64,000 nt of DNA from Paenibacillus sp. 32352. Its GTDB lineage: Bacteria; Bacillota; Bacilli; Paenibacillales; NBRC-103111. Numbering within the stretch: the first letter of the stretch is position 1; each line of letters starts with the position of its first letter. The notes under the pieces are model-generated. The model searched no databases. It was not told where the DNA came from and saw nothing but the letters and a program-made list of their open reading frames with translations. Below are positions 44,824 through 53,347 of the stretch, piece after piece. Where the stretch lies: positions 62,001 through 126,000 of the forward strand of contig NZ_MZNT01000002.1 of the NCBI RefSeq assembly GCF_002042965.1. The letters are read 5' to 3'. The position numbers and the translations under genes are program-made.

Positions 44824-45063
44824 ATGAACAAATCGATCAATATTCAAGACACATTTTTGAACCAGCTGCGCAAGGAAAATATCCCGGTTACCGTCTATTT
44901 GACTAATGGGTTTCAAATTCGCGGTATCATCCGTGCGTTCGATAATTTCACCATCATCATTGATAGCGAAGGCCGCCAGCAGATGGTTTATAAGCATGCC
45001 ATATCAACCTTTACTCCACAGCGTTCCGTTTCATTGATGCAGGATAACAACGCCGAAGGCTAA
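44824..45063 (+). CDS. hfq: RNA chaperone Hfq
   Basis: 79 aa, Sm-like. [29 protein letters not shown] (Sm1) and [12 protein letters not shown] (Sm2, the KHAI poly-U pocket) are both intact. It forms hexamers that bind AU-rich RNA. ATG 44824 lies six bases after GAGGGGG; ATG 44821 is too close and TTG 44809 lies in the miaA end. A terminator follows at 45140. Confidence 0.97.
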   Translation: MNKSINIQDTFLNQLRKENIPVTVYLTNGFQIRGIIRAFDNFTIIIDSEGRQQMVYKHAISTFTPQRSVSLMQDNNAEG

Positions 45064-45139
45064 GACCCTGCTGCATTGGAAGCCAGGACGTTAACGCAAC
45101 ATTTCGGCTCTTTGAACCGTCTAATTTCATAACGTCCAT

Positions 45140-45172
45140 AAGAGCAACCCATGCAGTAAGGGTTGTTCTTTT
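45140..45172 (+). terminator. Terminator after hfq
   Basis: AAGAGCAACCC and GGGTTGTTCTT are perfect 11-bp arms, and the tail is T-rich. Confidence 0.85.
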
Positions 45173-45175
45173 ATT

Positions 45176-45312
45176 ACCACATCCAAATGTCTAAGTTCTA
45201 TACAGCGCTAAGCGCGAAGTAACGGCATTTGGATTGGCGAATAAACTTACATCTAAACGTGGTCGCTCATCTTCAAATGACCTCGATAGATGTTTATTTC
45301 ACCACATCCAAA
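45176..45312. repeat. Repeat-rich spacer before the PBP gene
   Basis: ACCACATCCAAA occurs twice in direct orientation (45176-45187 and 45301-45312). ATCCAAATG (45181-45189) is also inverted as CATTTGGAT (45226-45234). A second foldback pairs AATAAAC...ATCTA (45239-45254) with TAGATG-TTTATT (about 45287-45298). No gene is seen here. It may be leader RNA of the PBP gene or remnants of a small mobile repeat. Confidence 0.55.
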
Positions 45313-45350
45313 GACCAGCTTGATAGAGACAAAAGAGGTGACGGAGAGAG

Positions 45351-48188
45351 ATGACTGCTGCGAAGAAACCACCATCGGGGAAACCGAAGAAAAAGAAGAA
45401 AAAAAGCAAGTTTAGTGCAGGAAAAGCTTTGATGTTTACGTTTATCGCCGCCGTATTAGCTCTGATATGCGCTTTGGGCGTCTATATTTTTATCATCATT
45501 AATGGCGACAAACTGCTGAAGGAAAATATCGACAAGCTGGATATGGACGAAGCTTCTCACATCTATGATGTTAGCGGAAATGAAATAGCGACATTGTCGA
45601 GGGAGAATCGCGAGGTTGTACAGCCCGAAGATATTCCCCTCAAGTTGAAGGAAGCCTTTATAGCGACGGAGGACAGACGCTTCGGTCAGCATTCCGGAAT
45701 CGATTTCCTGGGGATCGGCCGTGCCTTGGTGAAGGACATTGTGGCAAGGAGCGCGGTCGAGGGCGGCAGTACGATCACACAGCAGCTGGCCAAGAACGTG
45801 TTCTTATCCAGTAACAAAACGTTTTTCCGTAAAGCTACGGAAATGTCGATCGCGGTTGCGCTTGAGAATAATTTTAGCAAGGATGAAATTTTGACCAAAT
45901 ATTTAAACCGTATTTTCTTTGGGAACCGCGCTTTCGGCGTGAAAGTGGCGGCCAAAAAGTATTTTAACGTTTCAGATCTAAATCAGCTGCAATTATGGCA
46001 GATGGCGACTCTGGCGGCTATTCCGAAAGCGCCCAGCACTTATAATCCTATATCCAATCCGGAAAAGTCGAAGGAACGCCGGTCGGTCGTATTGAAGCTG
46101 ATGCAGGATCAAGGGTATATTACAGAGGCCGAGCGGGCCCAGGCGGAGGCAGTCGAATATGTACCTCCCAAAACAGCTGCAAACAACAGCAATGACTATT
46201 TGGCCTTTACCGATTACGTGCTGAATGAAGCGAACGATGTGTATGGGCTCACCGAGGACGATGTGCTGACCAATGGTTACAATATTTATACGACTATGGA
46301 TTCTACGGCGCAAAAAATTATGGAACAAACCTTTGCGAACGATAAGTTTTTCCAGAAGGACGGTCCGGAACAAAAGATGCAGGGAGCCATGGCCATCGTC
46401 AATAATGAGGACGGCGGACTCGTTGGTATCATCGGGGGAAGAGATTATGTGGCCCGCGGCTTGAACAGGGCTACAATACCTCAACAGCCGGGATCCTCGA
46501 TCAAGCCGATTATTGCGTACGCTCCGGCTATTGAAAGCGGCAAATATACGCCTTACAGCATGTTGCAGGATAAGGAAGTGTCGTATAGCGGTTATTCTCC
46601 TCGAAATTACGATGGAGTCTACCGCGGGCAGGTCTCGATGTTTGACGCCGTTAAGCTTTCCATTAATGCTCCTGCGATATGGCTTCTGAATGAGATCACC
46701 GTGAAGAAAGGGATGGATTTTGCCGTTAATATGGGCATTCCGCTCGATCCGGTGAAGGATCGAAACTTGGCTATCGCTTTGGGTGGATTGACCAAGGGGG
46801 CAACTCCGGTTCAGATGGCAACGGCGTATGCCGCATTTGCTAACAACGGCTATTTGAACAAGACCCATTCGATTATCAAAATTCAAAACGATAAGGGCGA
46901 AGATCTGTATACATTCAAGCAAGAACGGAAATCCGTCATGAGTCCGAAAACGGCTTACTATATGACGCAGCTTATGGAGGGCGTAGTAGGTCCCGGAGGT
47001 ACAGGGGCGGCAGCTAAATTCAACCGTCCGTTGGCCGGGAAAACCGGATCTACGCAAAACGTCATCAAAGGGCTCGAGAAATACAATCGTGACCTGTGGT
47101 TCACGGGGTATACTCCGGAATGGAGCGCAGCAGTATGGATCGGCTTCGATAAAGCAGACGCGAAGCATTACGTTACGATGAGCAGCGGTGCGCCGGCCGT
47201 TATCTTCAAGGAAGTTATGCAAAAGGCGCTGGCGAATAAGCCGATGACGCAGTTTAAAAAGCCGGATAATGTTCCGGAACTGGGTGCGCCGCCTAAAGCT
47301 ATAGGTGATTTGAAGGCGGAGTATGACAAAGATACCCGGTCGGTCATGCTGAGCTGGACCGGCGTAGGGGACAACGTGTCCTATCAAATCTTCCGCAAGG
47401 AAGATAAGGATAAGGATTTCCCTGCCGAACCGGTGCTGATGACCCCAGGAACTCAAGTGAAGGACATTGCCATTCCGGGAACCACGTTTCAATATGTAGT
47501 GGTGCCGCTCAATCCGGACAGCGGATCCGCTGGCGCGCAATCTAACGTGGCTACCGTAGTCGTCCCAGGCGATACCAATGCGGATGGCTTGGGTCAAGGA
47601 CAGCCGAATGGCCAAGGACAGGGTCACGGCCCGAACGGCAACCAGGGCCAAAATGGGAATCAGGGACCGAACGGCAACCAAGGTCAGAATGGAAATCAAG
47701 GCCAAAACGGCAAGCCCGGACAATCCGGCACTTCTACGGATGGCAAAGGGCAGAACGGCGGAGCTGCCGGCGGCAGCGGATTGCCTGGCCAAACAGGCAA
47801 TAACGGTCAAAGCCAAGGCCAAGGGCAAGGGAACAATCACGGTACTGGAAGCAATACCGGGAACACGAACCAGGGCTCCGGCCAAGGAACCACTGGCGGA
47901 TCCCAAGGCACTCCGCAGCCGGGCGGGACGCCCAAGCCCGGCGGCAGTACCGGCGGCACCGGGGGAACCGGCGCCGGCGCAACCCCTGGCACCGGGTCGC
48001 AAGGCTCCGGTGCCGGAAGCACCGCTGCCCCGGGCACGGGCAGCGGCAGCGGAGGCGCAGCAGGGGGCACAGCCCCTGTAACGCCTCCGCCGGGGGCGGG
48101 CGCGCAAGGCGCTACCCCGCCGCAGGGCAGCACCGAAGCGGCAGTGGCTTCGCCGCCGCCGAGCGGTGCTGCAACAGGCACGCGCTGA
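45351..48188 (+). CDS. Class A penicillin-binding protein (PBP1A type) with Gly/Asn/Gln-rich tail
   Basis: 945 aa. A Lys-rich cytoplasmic start (KPKKKKKKSK) is followed by one membrane helix (about 28-50), then a GT51 glycosyltransferase domain (EDRRFGQHSGIDFLGIGRALVKD, GGSTITQQLAKN) and a transpeptidase domain with SxxK PGSSIKP, SxN LSINAP and KTG LAGKTGSTQ. A fibronectin type III-like module follows (about 650-735). The last 205 residues are low complexity, Gly with Asn, Gln, Ser, Thr and Pro, including GNQGQN repeats. It builds and crosslinks peptidoglycan at the outer membrane face. B. subtilis PonA has a similar but shorter tail. ATG 45351 follows GGAGAGAG. Confidence 0.95.
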   Translation: MTAAKKPPSGKPKKKKKKSKFSAGKALMFTFIAAVLALICALGVYIFIIINGDKLLKENIDKLDMDEASHIYDVSGNEIATLSRENREVVQPEDIPLKLKEAFIATEDRRFGQHSGIDFLGIGRALVKDIVARSAVEGGSTITQQLAKNVFLSSNKTFFRKATEMSIAVALENNFSKDEILTKYLNRIFFGNRAFGVKVAAKKYFNVSDLNQLQLWQMATLAAIPKAPSTYNPISNPEKSKERRSVVLKLMQDQGYITEAERAQAEAVEYVPPKTAANNSNDYLAFTDYVLNEANDVYGLTEDDVLTNGYNIYTTMDSTAQKIMEQTFANDKFFQKDGPEQKMQGAMAIVNNEDGGLVGIIGGRDYVARGLNRATIPQQPGSSIKPIIAYAPAIESGKYTPYSMLQDKEVSYSGYSPRNYDGVYRGQVSMFDAVKLSINAPAIWLLNEITVKKGMDFAVNMGIPLDPVKDRNLAIALGGLTKGATPVQMATAYAAFANNGYLNKTHSIIKIQNDKGEDLYTFKQERKSVMSPKTAYYMTQLMEGVVGPGGTGAAAKFNRPLAGKTGSTQNVIKGLEKYNRDLWFTGYTPEWSAAVWIGFDKADAKHYVTMSSGAPAVIFKEVMQKALANKPMTQFKKPDNVPELGAPPKAIGDLKAEYDKDTRSVMLSWTGVGDNVSYQIFRKEDKDKDFPAEPVLMTPGTQVKDIAIPGTTFQYVVVPLNPDSGSAGAQSNVATVVVPGDTNADGLGQGQPNGQGQGHGPNGNQGQNGNQGPNGNQGQNGNQGQNGKPGQSGTSTDGKGQNGGAAGGSGLPGQTGNNGQSQGQGQGNNHGTGSNTGNTNQGSGQGTTGGSQGTPQPGGTPKPGGSTGGTGGTGAGATPGTGSQGSGAGSTAAPGTGSGSGGAAGGTAPVTPPPGAGAQGATPPQGSTEAAVASPPPSGAATGTR

Positions 48189-48240
48189 CCGTGCGTGCCG
48201 TACCCACAGAGCCGGTTCATACGGCTCTGCAAGAGCAAAG

Positions 48241-48268
48241 CCTCCAAGAGTCCATCTTGGAGGTTTTG
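48241..48268 (+). terminator. Terminator after the PBP gene
   Basis: CCTCCAAGA and TCTTGGAGG form a perfect 9-bp stem followed by TTTTGTT. Another hairpin, AGAGCCG/CGGCTCT, lies at 48208-48228. Confidence 0.85.
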
Positions 48269-48295
48269 TTAATTTTTGGCCAGTCGTAGTATAAT
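48266..48295 (+). promoter_or_regulatory. Sigma-A promoter of the cyclophilin gene
   Basis: TTGTTA (48266-48271) and TATAAT (48290-48295) have an 18-bp spacer. It lies 55 bp before the start codon and overlaps the end of the preceding terminator. Confidence 0.6.
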
Positions 48296-48349
48296 AGGGG
48301 ATGTGGACTTGTCCATAAAAATCACATGTATGGAGTTGAAGGATGGAAC

Positions 48350-49054
48350 ATGAAAGCATCACTAGCAGCCAAGATTTCTAAATGGGCTTCCCTTGCCGTG
48401 GTATGCGCGTTATTGCTGTCCGCTTGCGGCACCAAGCCGGCCCCGGACCAAGGAAAGACGAGCGCAGGACAACCAACGGCGAGCCAACCGCCTGCAACCC
48501 AGGCATCGCCGCAACCTCAGACCAAGAAAAGCTGGTCTTCTCCACCTGAAATGAAAATCGACCAGAACAAAACCTATCAAGCTACGGTGACGACGTCCAA
48601 AGGGACATTCAAAATCGATTTGTTTGCCAAAGAAGCGCCTAAAACCGTGAATAACTTTGTCTTCTTATCCAAAGAGGGCTTCTATAACAATGTCGTATTT
48701 CACCGCATCATTCAATCATTTATGGTTCAAACAGGTGATCCTGAAGGTACAGGGCGCGGAGGTCCCGGATATAAATTTGAAGATGAGCTGAAAACGAGTC
48801 ATCAATATGAGCCGGGAATTGTAGCGATGGCGAATGCAGGATCGAATACGAATGGCAGCCAATTCTTCATTTGTACCGGCGAGGACAGCAAGAACCTGAA
48901 CAAAACGCCGAACTATACGATCTTCGGAAAAGTGTCCGAAGGAATGGATGTCGTACAACAAATTGCCGCGACACCGGTGGAATCGAACGGAAGAGAAGTG
49001 AGCAAGCCGACTGAGAAAGTAACCATACAGTCCATTGACATTACCGAAAAGTAA
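48350..49054 (+). CDS. Cyclophilin-type peptidyl-prolyl isomerase, lipoprotein
   Basis: 234 aa. The lipoprotein signal ends in LLSACG (Cys near 27). A Pro/Gln/Thr/Ala-rich linker leads to a cyclophilin domain (about 80-234) with VVFHRIIQSFMVQTGDP, GIVAMANAGSNTNGSQFFI and NYTIFGKV. The catalytic Arg and Phe/Gln residues are present. It should help fold exported proteins at the outer membrane face. ATG 48350 follows AAGGATGG; the upstream ATG 48326 would spoil the signal peptide. Confidence 0.93.
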   Translation: MKASLAAKISKWASLAVVCALLLSACGTKPAPDQGKTSAGQPTASQPPATQASPQPQTKKSWSSPPEMKIDQNKTYQATVTTSKGTFKIDLFAKEAPKTVNNFVFLSKEGFYNNVVFHRIIQSFMVQTGDPEGTGRGGPGYKFEDELKTSHQYEPGIVAMANAGSNTNGSQFFICTGEDSKNLNKTPNYTIFGKVSEGMDVVQQIAATPVESNGREVSKPTEKVTIQSIDITEK

Positions 49055-49151
49055 ACCACAAAGACATTAAAAGAACGAGCGGGATCGATTTGTACAATGG
49101 ATTTAATGATACCCGGTCCTCGGCTTGCATACACATAGGAATGAACATGAG

Positions 49152-49182
49152 CAGCGTGGAAGAGGTTCCGCGCTGTTTTCCT
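49152..49182 (+). terminator. Terminator after the cyclophilin gene
   Basis: CAGCGTGGAA and TTCCGCGCTG pair over ten positions (one G.U) with a GAGG loop, and TTTT follows. Confidence 0.8.
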
Positions 49183-49247
49183 TCTGACGGTGATTCGTGC
49201 CTGCACACCAATAGCGAAGGGTCAATGGACGAAAGGAGAGGAAGTCT

Positions 49248-50210
49248 GTGACATCATTCATAACCAAATCGGAGAGATATCAAGGCTGCTTGCTTGGACT
49301 GGCCGCCGGGGATGCCTTAGGTACGACACTTGAGTTTCGTCCGCCCGGCAGCTTCGAGGCTATAACCGACATGATCGGAGGAGGCCTGTTTCAATTGGAG
49401 GCAGGACAGTGGACGGATGATACTTCCATGGCTTTATGCTTGGCGGAAAGCCTGCTCCACTGCCGGATGTTTCATCCGGCGGATCAAATGGAGCGCTACG
49501 TTCGCTGGTACAGGGAGGGGTACTTAAGCTCCACCGGGACCTGCTTTGATATCGGGAATACGGTGAGAGCAGCATTGGAGCGGTATGAGGAGACGCTGGA
49601 GCCCTTCAGCGGCTCGATCAAGCGGATGGCGGCAGGGAACGGGGCATTGATGCGCTTGGCTCCGGTTCCAATGTTTTTTGCCAGTCATCCGGAGGAAGCG
49701 CTAATCCGTTCCGGAGACAGCTCCCTGACTACGCACGGGACGGTTCTGTCCGTAGATGCATGCCGCTACTTCGGCGGGCTCATTGTTGGGGCTCTGCAGG
49801 GCAGGAATAAGGAAGAGCTGCTATCGGCCGGTTTTTCACCGGTAGAGGGTTACTGGGAGCAGCGTAGTTTGGTGCCGGAAGTCGATCAGGTCGCCAACGG
49901 CTCCTTTAAATCCAAGCAGCCTCGGGAAATTAAAGGAACGGGTTATGTTATCGATTCACTGGAGGCGGCATTGTGGGCGTTTTATCGCAGCAGCAGCTTT
50001 GAGGACGGCTGCCTCATGGCCGTAAATCTAGGGGACGATGCGGATACCACAGGAGCCATCTACGGGCAGCTGGCAGGCGCCTATTATGGGGTCCGTGCCA
50101 TTCCTCCCGATTGGCTGAACAAGCTGACGATGAGGTCCTACCTGGAAGAAACGGCTGTCGCATTGATGCAAGCCTCCGAGGATTCTGCCCGACGGGAGCG
50201 TGTTCTATGA
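49248..50210 (+). CDS. ADP-ribosylglycohydrolase family protein
   Basis: 320 aa. Metal ligands of the DraG/ARH fold are visible: [23 protein letters not shown] near residue 62, and the C-terminal [20 protein letters not shown]. The family removes ADP-ribose from proteins or nucleic acids, or hydrolyses related compounds; the substrate here is unknown. GTG 49248 follows GAAAGGAGAGG. It is the first gene of an overlapping three-gene operon with a VOC enzyme and a YdcF-like membrane protein. Confidence 0.92.
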   Translation: MTSFITKSERYQGCLLGLAAGDALGTTLEFRPPGSFEAITDMIGGGLFQLEAGQWTDDTSMALCLAESLLHCRMFHPADQMERYVRWYREGYLSSTGTCFDIGNTVRAALERYEETLEPFSGSIKRMAAGNGALMRLAPVPMFFASHPEEALIRSGDSSLTTHGTVLSVDACRYFGGLIVGALQGRNKEELLSAGFSPVEGYWEQRSLVPEVDQVANGSFKSKQPREIKGTGYVIDSLEAALWAFYRSSSFEDGCLMAVNLGDDADTTGAIYGQLAGAYYGVRAIPPDWLNKLTMRSYLEETAVALMQASEDSARRERVL

Positions 50211-50605
50211 TTCCCGTAACGGGGTTCAATCATGTTACGCTGAAAGTGAACGATCTTGCGCAGTCTCTGCCGTTCTACCTGGATGTCCTGGGAATGAAGC
50301 TGGTCCACCGGGGACTAAGCGACGTTTATTTGGAATGGGGGACTGCCTGGATATGCTTGCTGCAGCGTCCGAATGATCCATCGGGAGCAAAGTCATGTAC
50401 AAGCGGCATGGATCATCTGGCATTTTCTATTGCAGAGGCTGATTTTCCTGCTGCAGTCGTGAGATTGCAAGAAGAAGGTGTCCCTATCGTCAGAGGACCA
50501 ATCTGCCGGGGCGGAGGCTGGAGCATCAATTTCCTCGATCCCGATGGCATAGAGCTGGAGCTGTTTACAGGCACATTGGCGGAGCGGATGAAGGTGTGGA
50601 CATAG
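50207..50605 (+). CDS. VOC family protein (glyoxalase-like)
   Basis: 132 aa. [31 protein letters not shown] at the start, MDHLAFSI in the middle and [15 protein letters not shown] at the end. The metal-type His, His and Glu positions are all present, as in fosfomycin- or glyoxalase-type VOC enzymes; the substrate is unknown. ATG 50207 overlaps the preceding stop (ATGA). The longer frame from 50111 lies inside the upstream gene. Confidence 0.9.
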   Translation: MIPVTGFNHVTLKVNDLAQSLPFYLDVLGMKLVHRGLSDVYLEWGTAWICLLQRPNDPSGAKSCTSGMDHLAFSIAEADFPAAVVRLQEEGVPIVRGPICRGGGWSINFLDPDGIELELFTGTLAERMKVWT

Positions 50606-51312
50606 TGCGGTTAAAGGGAAAGAAGAAGACCAGTATATTTTCAAGATGGATTATCATCCTAAGCCGGTTGCTTCGTTTGCTGCTTGCCTTGTGTATTCTC
50701 GGGCTGGCATGGGCTGTGTTTTTACTTTGGAAAATGGAGTCATTCCCCGATAACCCGCAGGCGCGCGGCGATGTAGGCATCGTGCTTGGCGCGGCATTAT
50801 GGAAGGACACGCCCAGCCCGGCTTTGAAGGAAAGACTTGACAGAGCGGTGGAGCTGTACCGGTCCGGCCGTATTCCCCGAATTATCGTCTCGGGCGGTCT
50901 GGATTCTGTCTACTCCAAGCTTACGGAAGCCGAAGGAATGAGGAATTATTTGCTCACACAAGGTATTCCAGCTGGCGTGATCACCATGGAGACTCAATCT
51001 ACCAGCACTTATGAAAATTTATTGTTTTGTCAACAGCTGCTCAAGCAGCAGGGCTGGACTTCCGCCGTGATTATAACCCACAGGTACCATGCCGTTCGGG
51101 CCATGGATATCGCTGCATTTCTTGGGTATGAACAGTTTGAAGCCTCCCCAGTGGATAGCAAGGTTCTGATGATGTATTGGTACAAAAGCCGAGAGACGTT
51201 AGCCTGGACCAAGTGGGAATTGGATAAGCTACTTATCCGGATAGGATTGGAGTCAAAGCCGATGGATTCTTCCGCTATCAAAGCGGGGTTCATCGGCTCT
51301 TCTTATTTCTAG
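50596..51312 (+). CDS. YdcF/SanA-like DUF218 membrane protein
   Basis: 238 aa. A basic N-terminus, one membrane helix (about 20-45), then a DUF218 domain with VGIVLGAALWKDTPSPALKERLDRAVELYRSGRIPRIIVSGG, the GYE-like core and HRYHAVRAMDIA. The family is linked to envelope permeability and perhaps to polysaccharide or nucleotide binding. The start GTG 50596 overlaps the end of the VOC gene by ten bases; GTG 50605 is another candidate. Last gene of the operon. Confidence 0.88.
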   Translation: MDIVRLKGKKKTSIFSRWIIILSRLLRLLLALCILGLAWAVFLLWKMESFPDNPQARGDVGIVLGAALWKDTPSPALKERLDRAVELYRSGRIPRIIVSGGLDSVYSKLTEAEGMRNYLLTQGIPAGVITMETQSTSTYENLLFCQQLLKQQGWTSAVIITHRYHAVRAMDIAAFLGYEQFEASPVDSKVLMMYWYKSRETLAWTKWELDKLLIRIGLESKPMDSSAIKAGFIGSSYF

Positions 51313-51386
51313 ACATATTATTCGGGGGTTACTCCGACGTTGTATAAATTTTCTTTTAAAGGATTATCTCGACGAGGTCTCGCATG

Positions 51387-52169
51387 CTAGGCAAGGATTT
51401 CTCGCCGGTAATGATACTTGTACAGTGGACGGAAGCCAGCGCTTTGGTACAGCCGGACTGCGGCCGTGTTGCTCTCGACCACTTGCAAATACATGCGGAC
51501 AGCCCCTTGGTCCAGGCTCCAGCATGCTAACTGATGGAGCAGGGAACGGCCTAGGCCTTGTCTGCGCATGGAAGGGTGAACGACTACGTTGAGGAGAGCC
51601 GCCCAATCGCCTTGAATTACGGATGTGCCTAAGGCAGCAGTACGCTGGTCACGGTGCATGCTGACGAATCCTTTGGGGGACTGGATTCCGGCTAAAACCC
51701 GATTATAGAAGGCGTATGTATGAGCACCGTAATCCTCTGCTTCCAAAAAATCGGTCAGCCATATCCGGTTATGTTCATCTTGAACGGTATATTGGAGCGG
51801 GAGCTCTTTTGCAGGAGAAGTAAGTTCCATCATTTGTTCTATATCGGCAATCATGACGGCGCTCTCGCCCTCTTTGACAAAGGAAAGACCTTCCAGCAGT
51901 GAATCCAGCCCGTCCGGAGAAGCTTCACTAATCTGGATAATTAGCGGTAAGTCTTGTTGAATATAAAAATTTCGAACCTCTTCGAGCCATGCTGGATTGT
52001 TGGGGATGGTCCCAAAGGTTGATGTCCATACGCTATTGGCTCTTTTGGTCGTACCCTCGGAGACACGGACTAGCCAGTCTGCATAAGGATGAGCGGTTAG
52101 AGCAGGCCAGGTGTGAACAGCCAAACGTTCTAAGGAAGCTATGAGGCTTTGTCGTTCCGTCTTGTTCAA
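51387..52169 (-). CDS. GNAT-family N-acetyltransferase (two-domain)
   Basis: 260 aa. The C-terminal half is a clear GNAT domain: ALLNVVVHPSMRRQGLGRSLLHQLACWSL and VVESNTAAVRLYQSAGFRPLYKYHYR. The N-terminal half resembles a second, degenerate GNAT-like fold with WLEEVRNFYIQQDLP, as in two-domain members. The substrate is unknown. A TTG start follows AAGGAGGG on the minus strand by five bases. Convergent with the YdcF-like gene. Confidence 0.88.
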   Translation of the reverse strand: MNKTERQSLIASLERLAVHTWPALTAHPYADWLVRVSEGTTKRANSVWTSTFGTIPNNPAWLEEVRNFYIQQDLPLIIQISEASPDGLDSLLEGLSFVKEGESAVMIADIEQMMELTSPAKELPLQYTVQDEHNRIWLTDFLEAEDYGAHTYAFYNRVLAGIQSPKGFVSMHRDQRTAALGTSVIQGDWAALLNVVVHPSMRRQGLGRSLLHQLACWSLDQGAVRMYLQVVESNTAAVRLYQSAGFRPLYKYHYRREILA

Positions 52170-52495
52170 GATATCCCTCCTTGGTTAGTGTAATATAGAA
52201 TAAAAACACAAAATTATGTATAAATATACACTTGTATCAGCGTGTAAGTCAATTAGATATTGGAGAGTCGAAGCTTCAAAATGAGAATCCCTGTTACGCG
52301 GGGTATGGTATAATATGGATCATGGATTTCAAGAGCAACCAGTTTCTTTTCAGATTGTGAATGGTGTTAATTATTTACATCATTAACTATTAAATTATTT
52401 ACATCATTAACTATTAAATTATTTTCTTGAATACAGTGTATCGGTAAGCCTGATTACCGCGCAAACTGCATTTTTATCCCAAAGGAGGGAGCAGG
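52170..52495. other. 326-bp AT-rich divergent spacer
   Basis: No gene is seen. It holds a possible TATAAT at 52310-52315 that would start a transcript with a 180-nt leader to the phosphatase gene, a small CCCTG..CGGGG-type hairpin just before it, and the tandem repeat listed separately. Confidence 0.5.
52369..52424. repeat. 24-bp tandem repeat, 2.3 copies
   Basis: The unit AATTATTTACATCATTAACT plus ATTA occurs at 52369-52392 and 52393-52416 without mismatch. A third copy starts at 52417 and diverges after eight bases. It is AT-rich and lies in the leader of the phosphatase gene. Confidence 0.9.
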
Positions 52496-53089
52496 ATGAT
52501 GTCTTACGATTCGGAGGACATGCAGCAAATGGGACATCACAGTGACAAGCAAACCATTTTTTTGATTCGGCACTGCAAAGCGGAAGGGCAGGCGTACGAT
52601 GCTCCGTTGACAGCAGAGGGCGTTCTTCAAGCTGAACGGTTATCCGCTTGGCTTGCAGCGTATCCTATCCAATATGTAGCGTCGAGTCCCTTTACCAGAG
52701 CAGTTCAAAGCGTGAAGCCTTATGCAGAAAAAATGAATAAACCTCTGATGACGGATGTGAGATTCTCCGAAAGGAAGCTAAGCGAAGAGAACAGGGAGGA
52801 TTGGCTGCAGTGCCTGGCACGCACCTTTGAGGAACCGGATTTATGCTTTCCCGGAGGGGAATCCAATAGAGAGGCTGCGGGACGTGCGGTTGAGGCTATA
52901 ATCGGGCTGCTTGAGCTGGGGTACAGCACCTATGCGGTTGCCTCGCACGGCAATCTTATTGCGATCTTATTAAACTACTATGATAGCCGGATAGGGTTTG
53001 AGCAATGGAAGCAGCTATCGAATCCTGATGTGTTTCGGTTAACCTTCCGGCATCGTCAGTTAGAAGAGCTGCAGCGGGTATGGGACTAG
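52496..53089 (+). CDS. Histidine phosphatase family protein
   Basis: 197 aa. The catalytic RHC motif FLIRHCKAEGQ has Cys in the usual Gly or Ala position. The second part YVASSPFTRAVQSVKPYAEK and the C-terminal ASHGNLIAILLN (the second catalytic His) fit the phosphoglycerate-mutase-like superfamily. The substrate is unknown. ATG 52496 and ATG 52499 both lie downstream of GGAGGG. The gene is single. Confidence 0.92.
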   Translation: MMSYDSEDMQQMGHHSDKQTIFLIRHCKAEGQAYDAPLTAEGVLQAERLSAWLAAYPIQYVASSPFTRAVQSVKPYAEKMNKPLMTDVRFSERKLSEENREDWLQCLARTFEEPDLCFPGGESNREAAGRAVEAIIGLLELGYSTYAVASHGNLIAILLNYYDSRIGFEQWKQLSNPDVFRLTFRHRQLEELQRVWD

Positions 53090-53347
53090 AATCGTCCCGA
53101 CGATAGTTCTGAGATTATTTGGGTAGTAACGATTTTCTACCACAAAAGATCAGGCGGTTTGTTTTATAATCAGAATCAGAAACGCTCCCATGCTTAGGAG
53201 AGGGGGAGGGACCCCATGAAGGAAACGGTCCGCTTTCCGGCCGGATTTTGAATTTTTGCAAATTGGCCTTACAATAAGAAAAGAAAATGGGCACATTCAC
53301 CTGGGCTTCTGCGTATACTGCTAACACCAAGTAAAGAGGTGATACGC

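Noticed and set aside
47578..48081. 167-codon plus-strand frame inside the PBP tail
   Set aside because: Shadow of low-complexity Gly codons; composition (Arg/Ala/Lys/Thr) is an artefact.
45993..48362. 789-codon open frame on the minus strand opposite the PBP gene
   Set aside because: It mirrors the PBP coding frame and the Gly-rich tail, which by codon bias leaves the opposite strand free of stops. The translation is Arg/Ala/His-rich and unlike any protein; the plus-strand gene has all PBP motifs.
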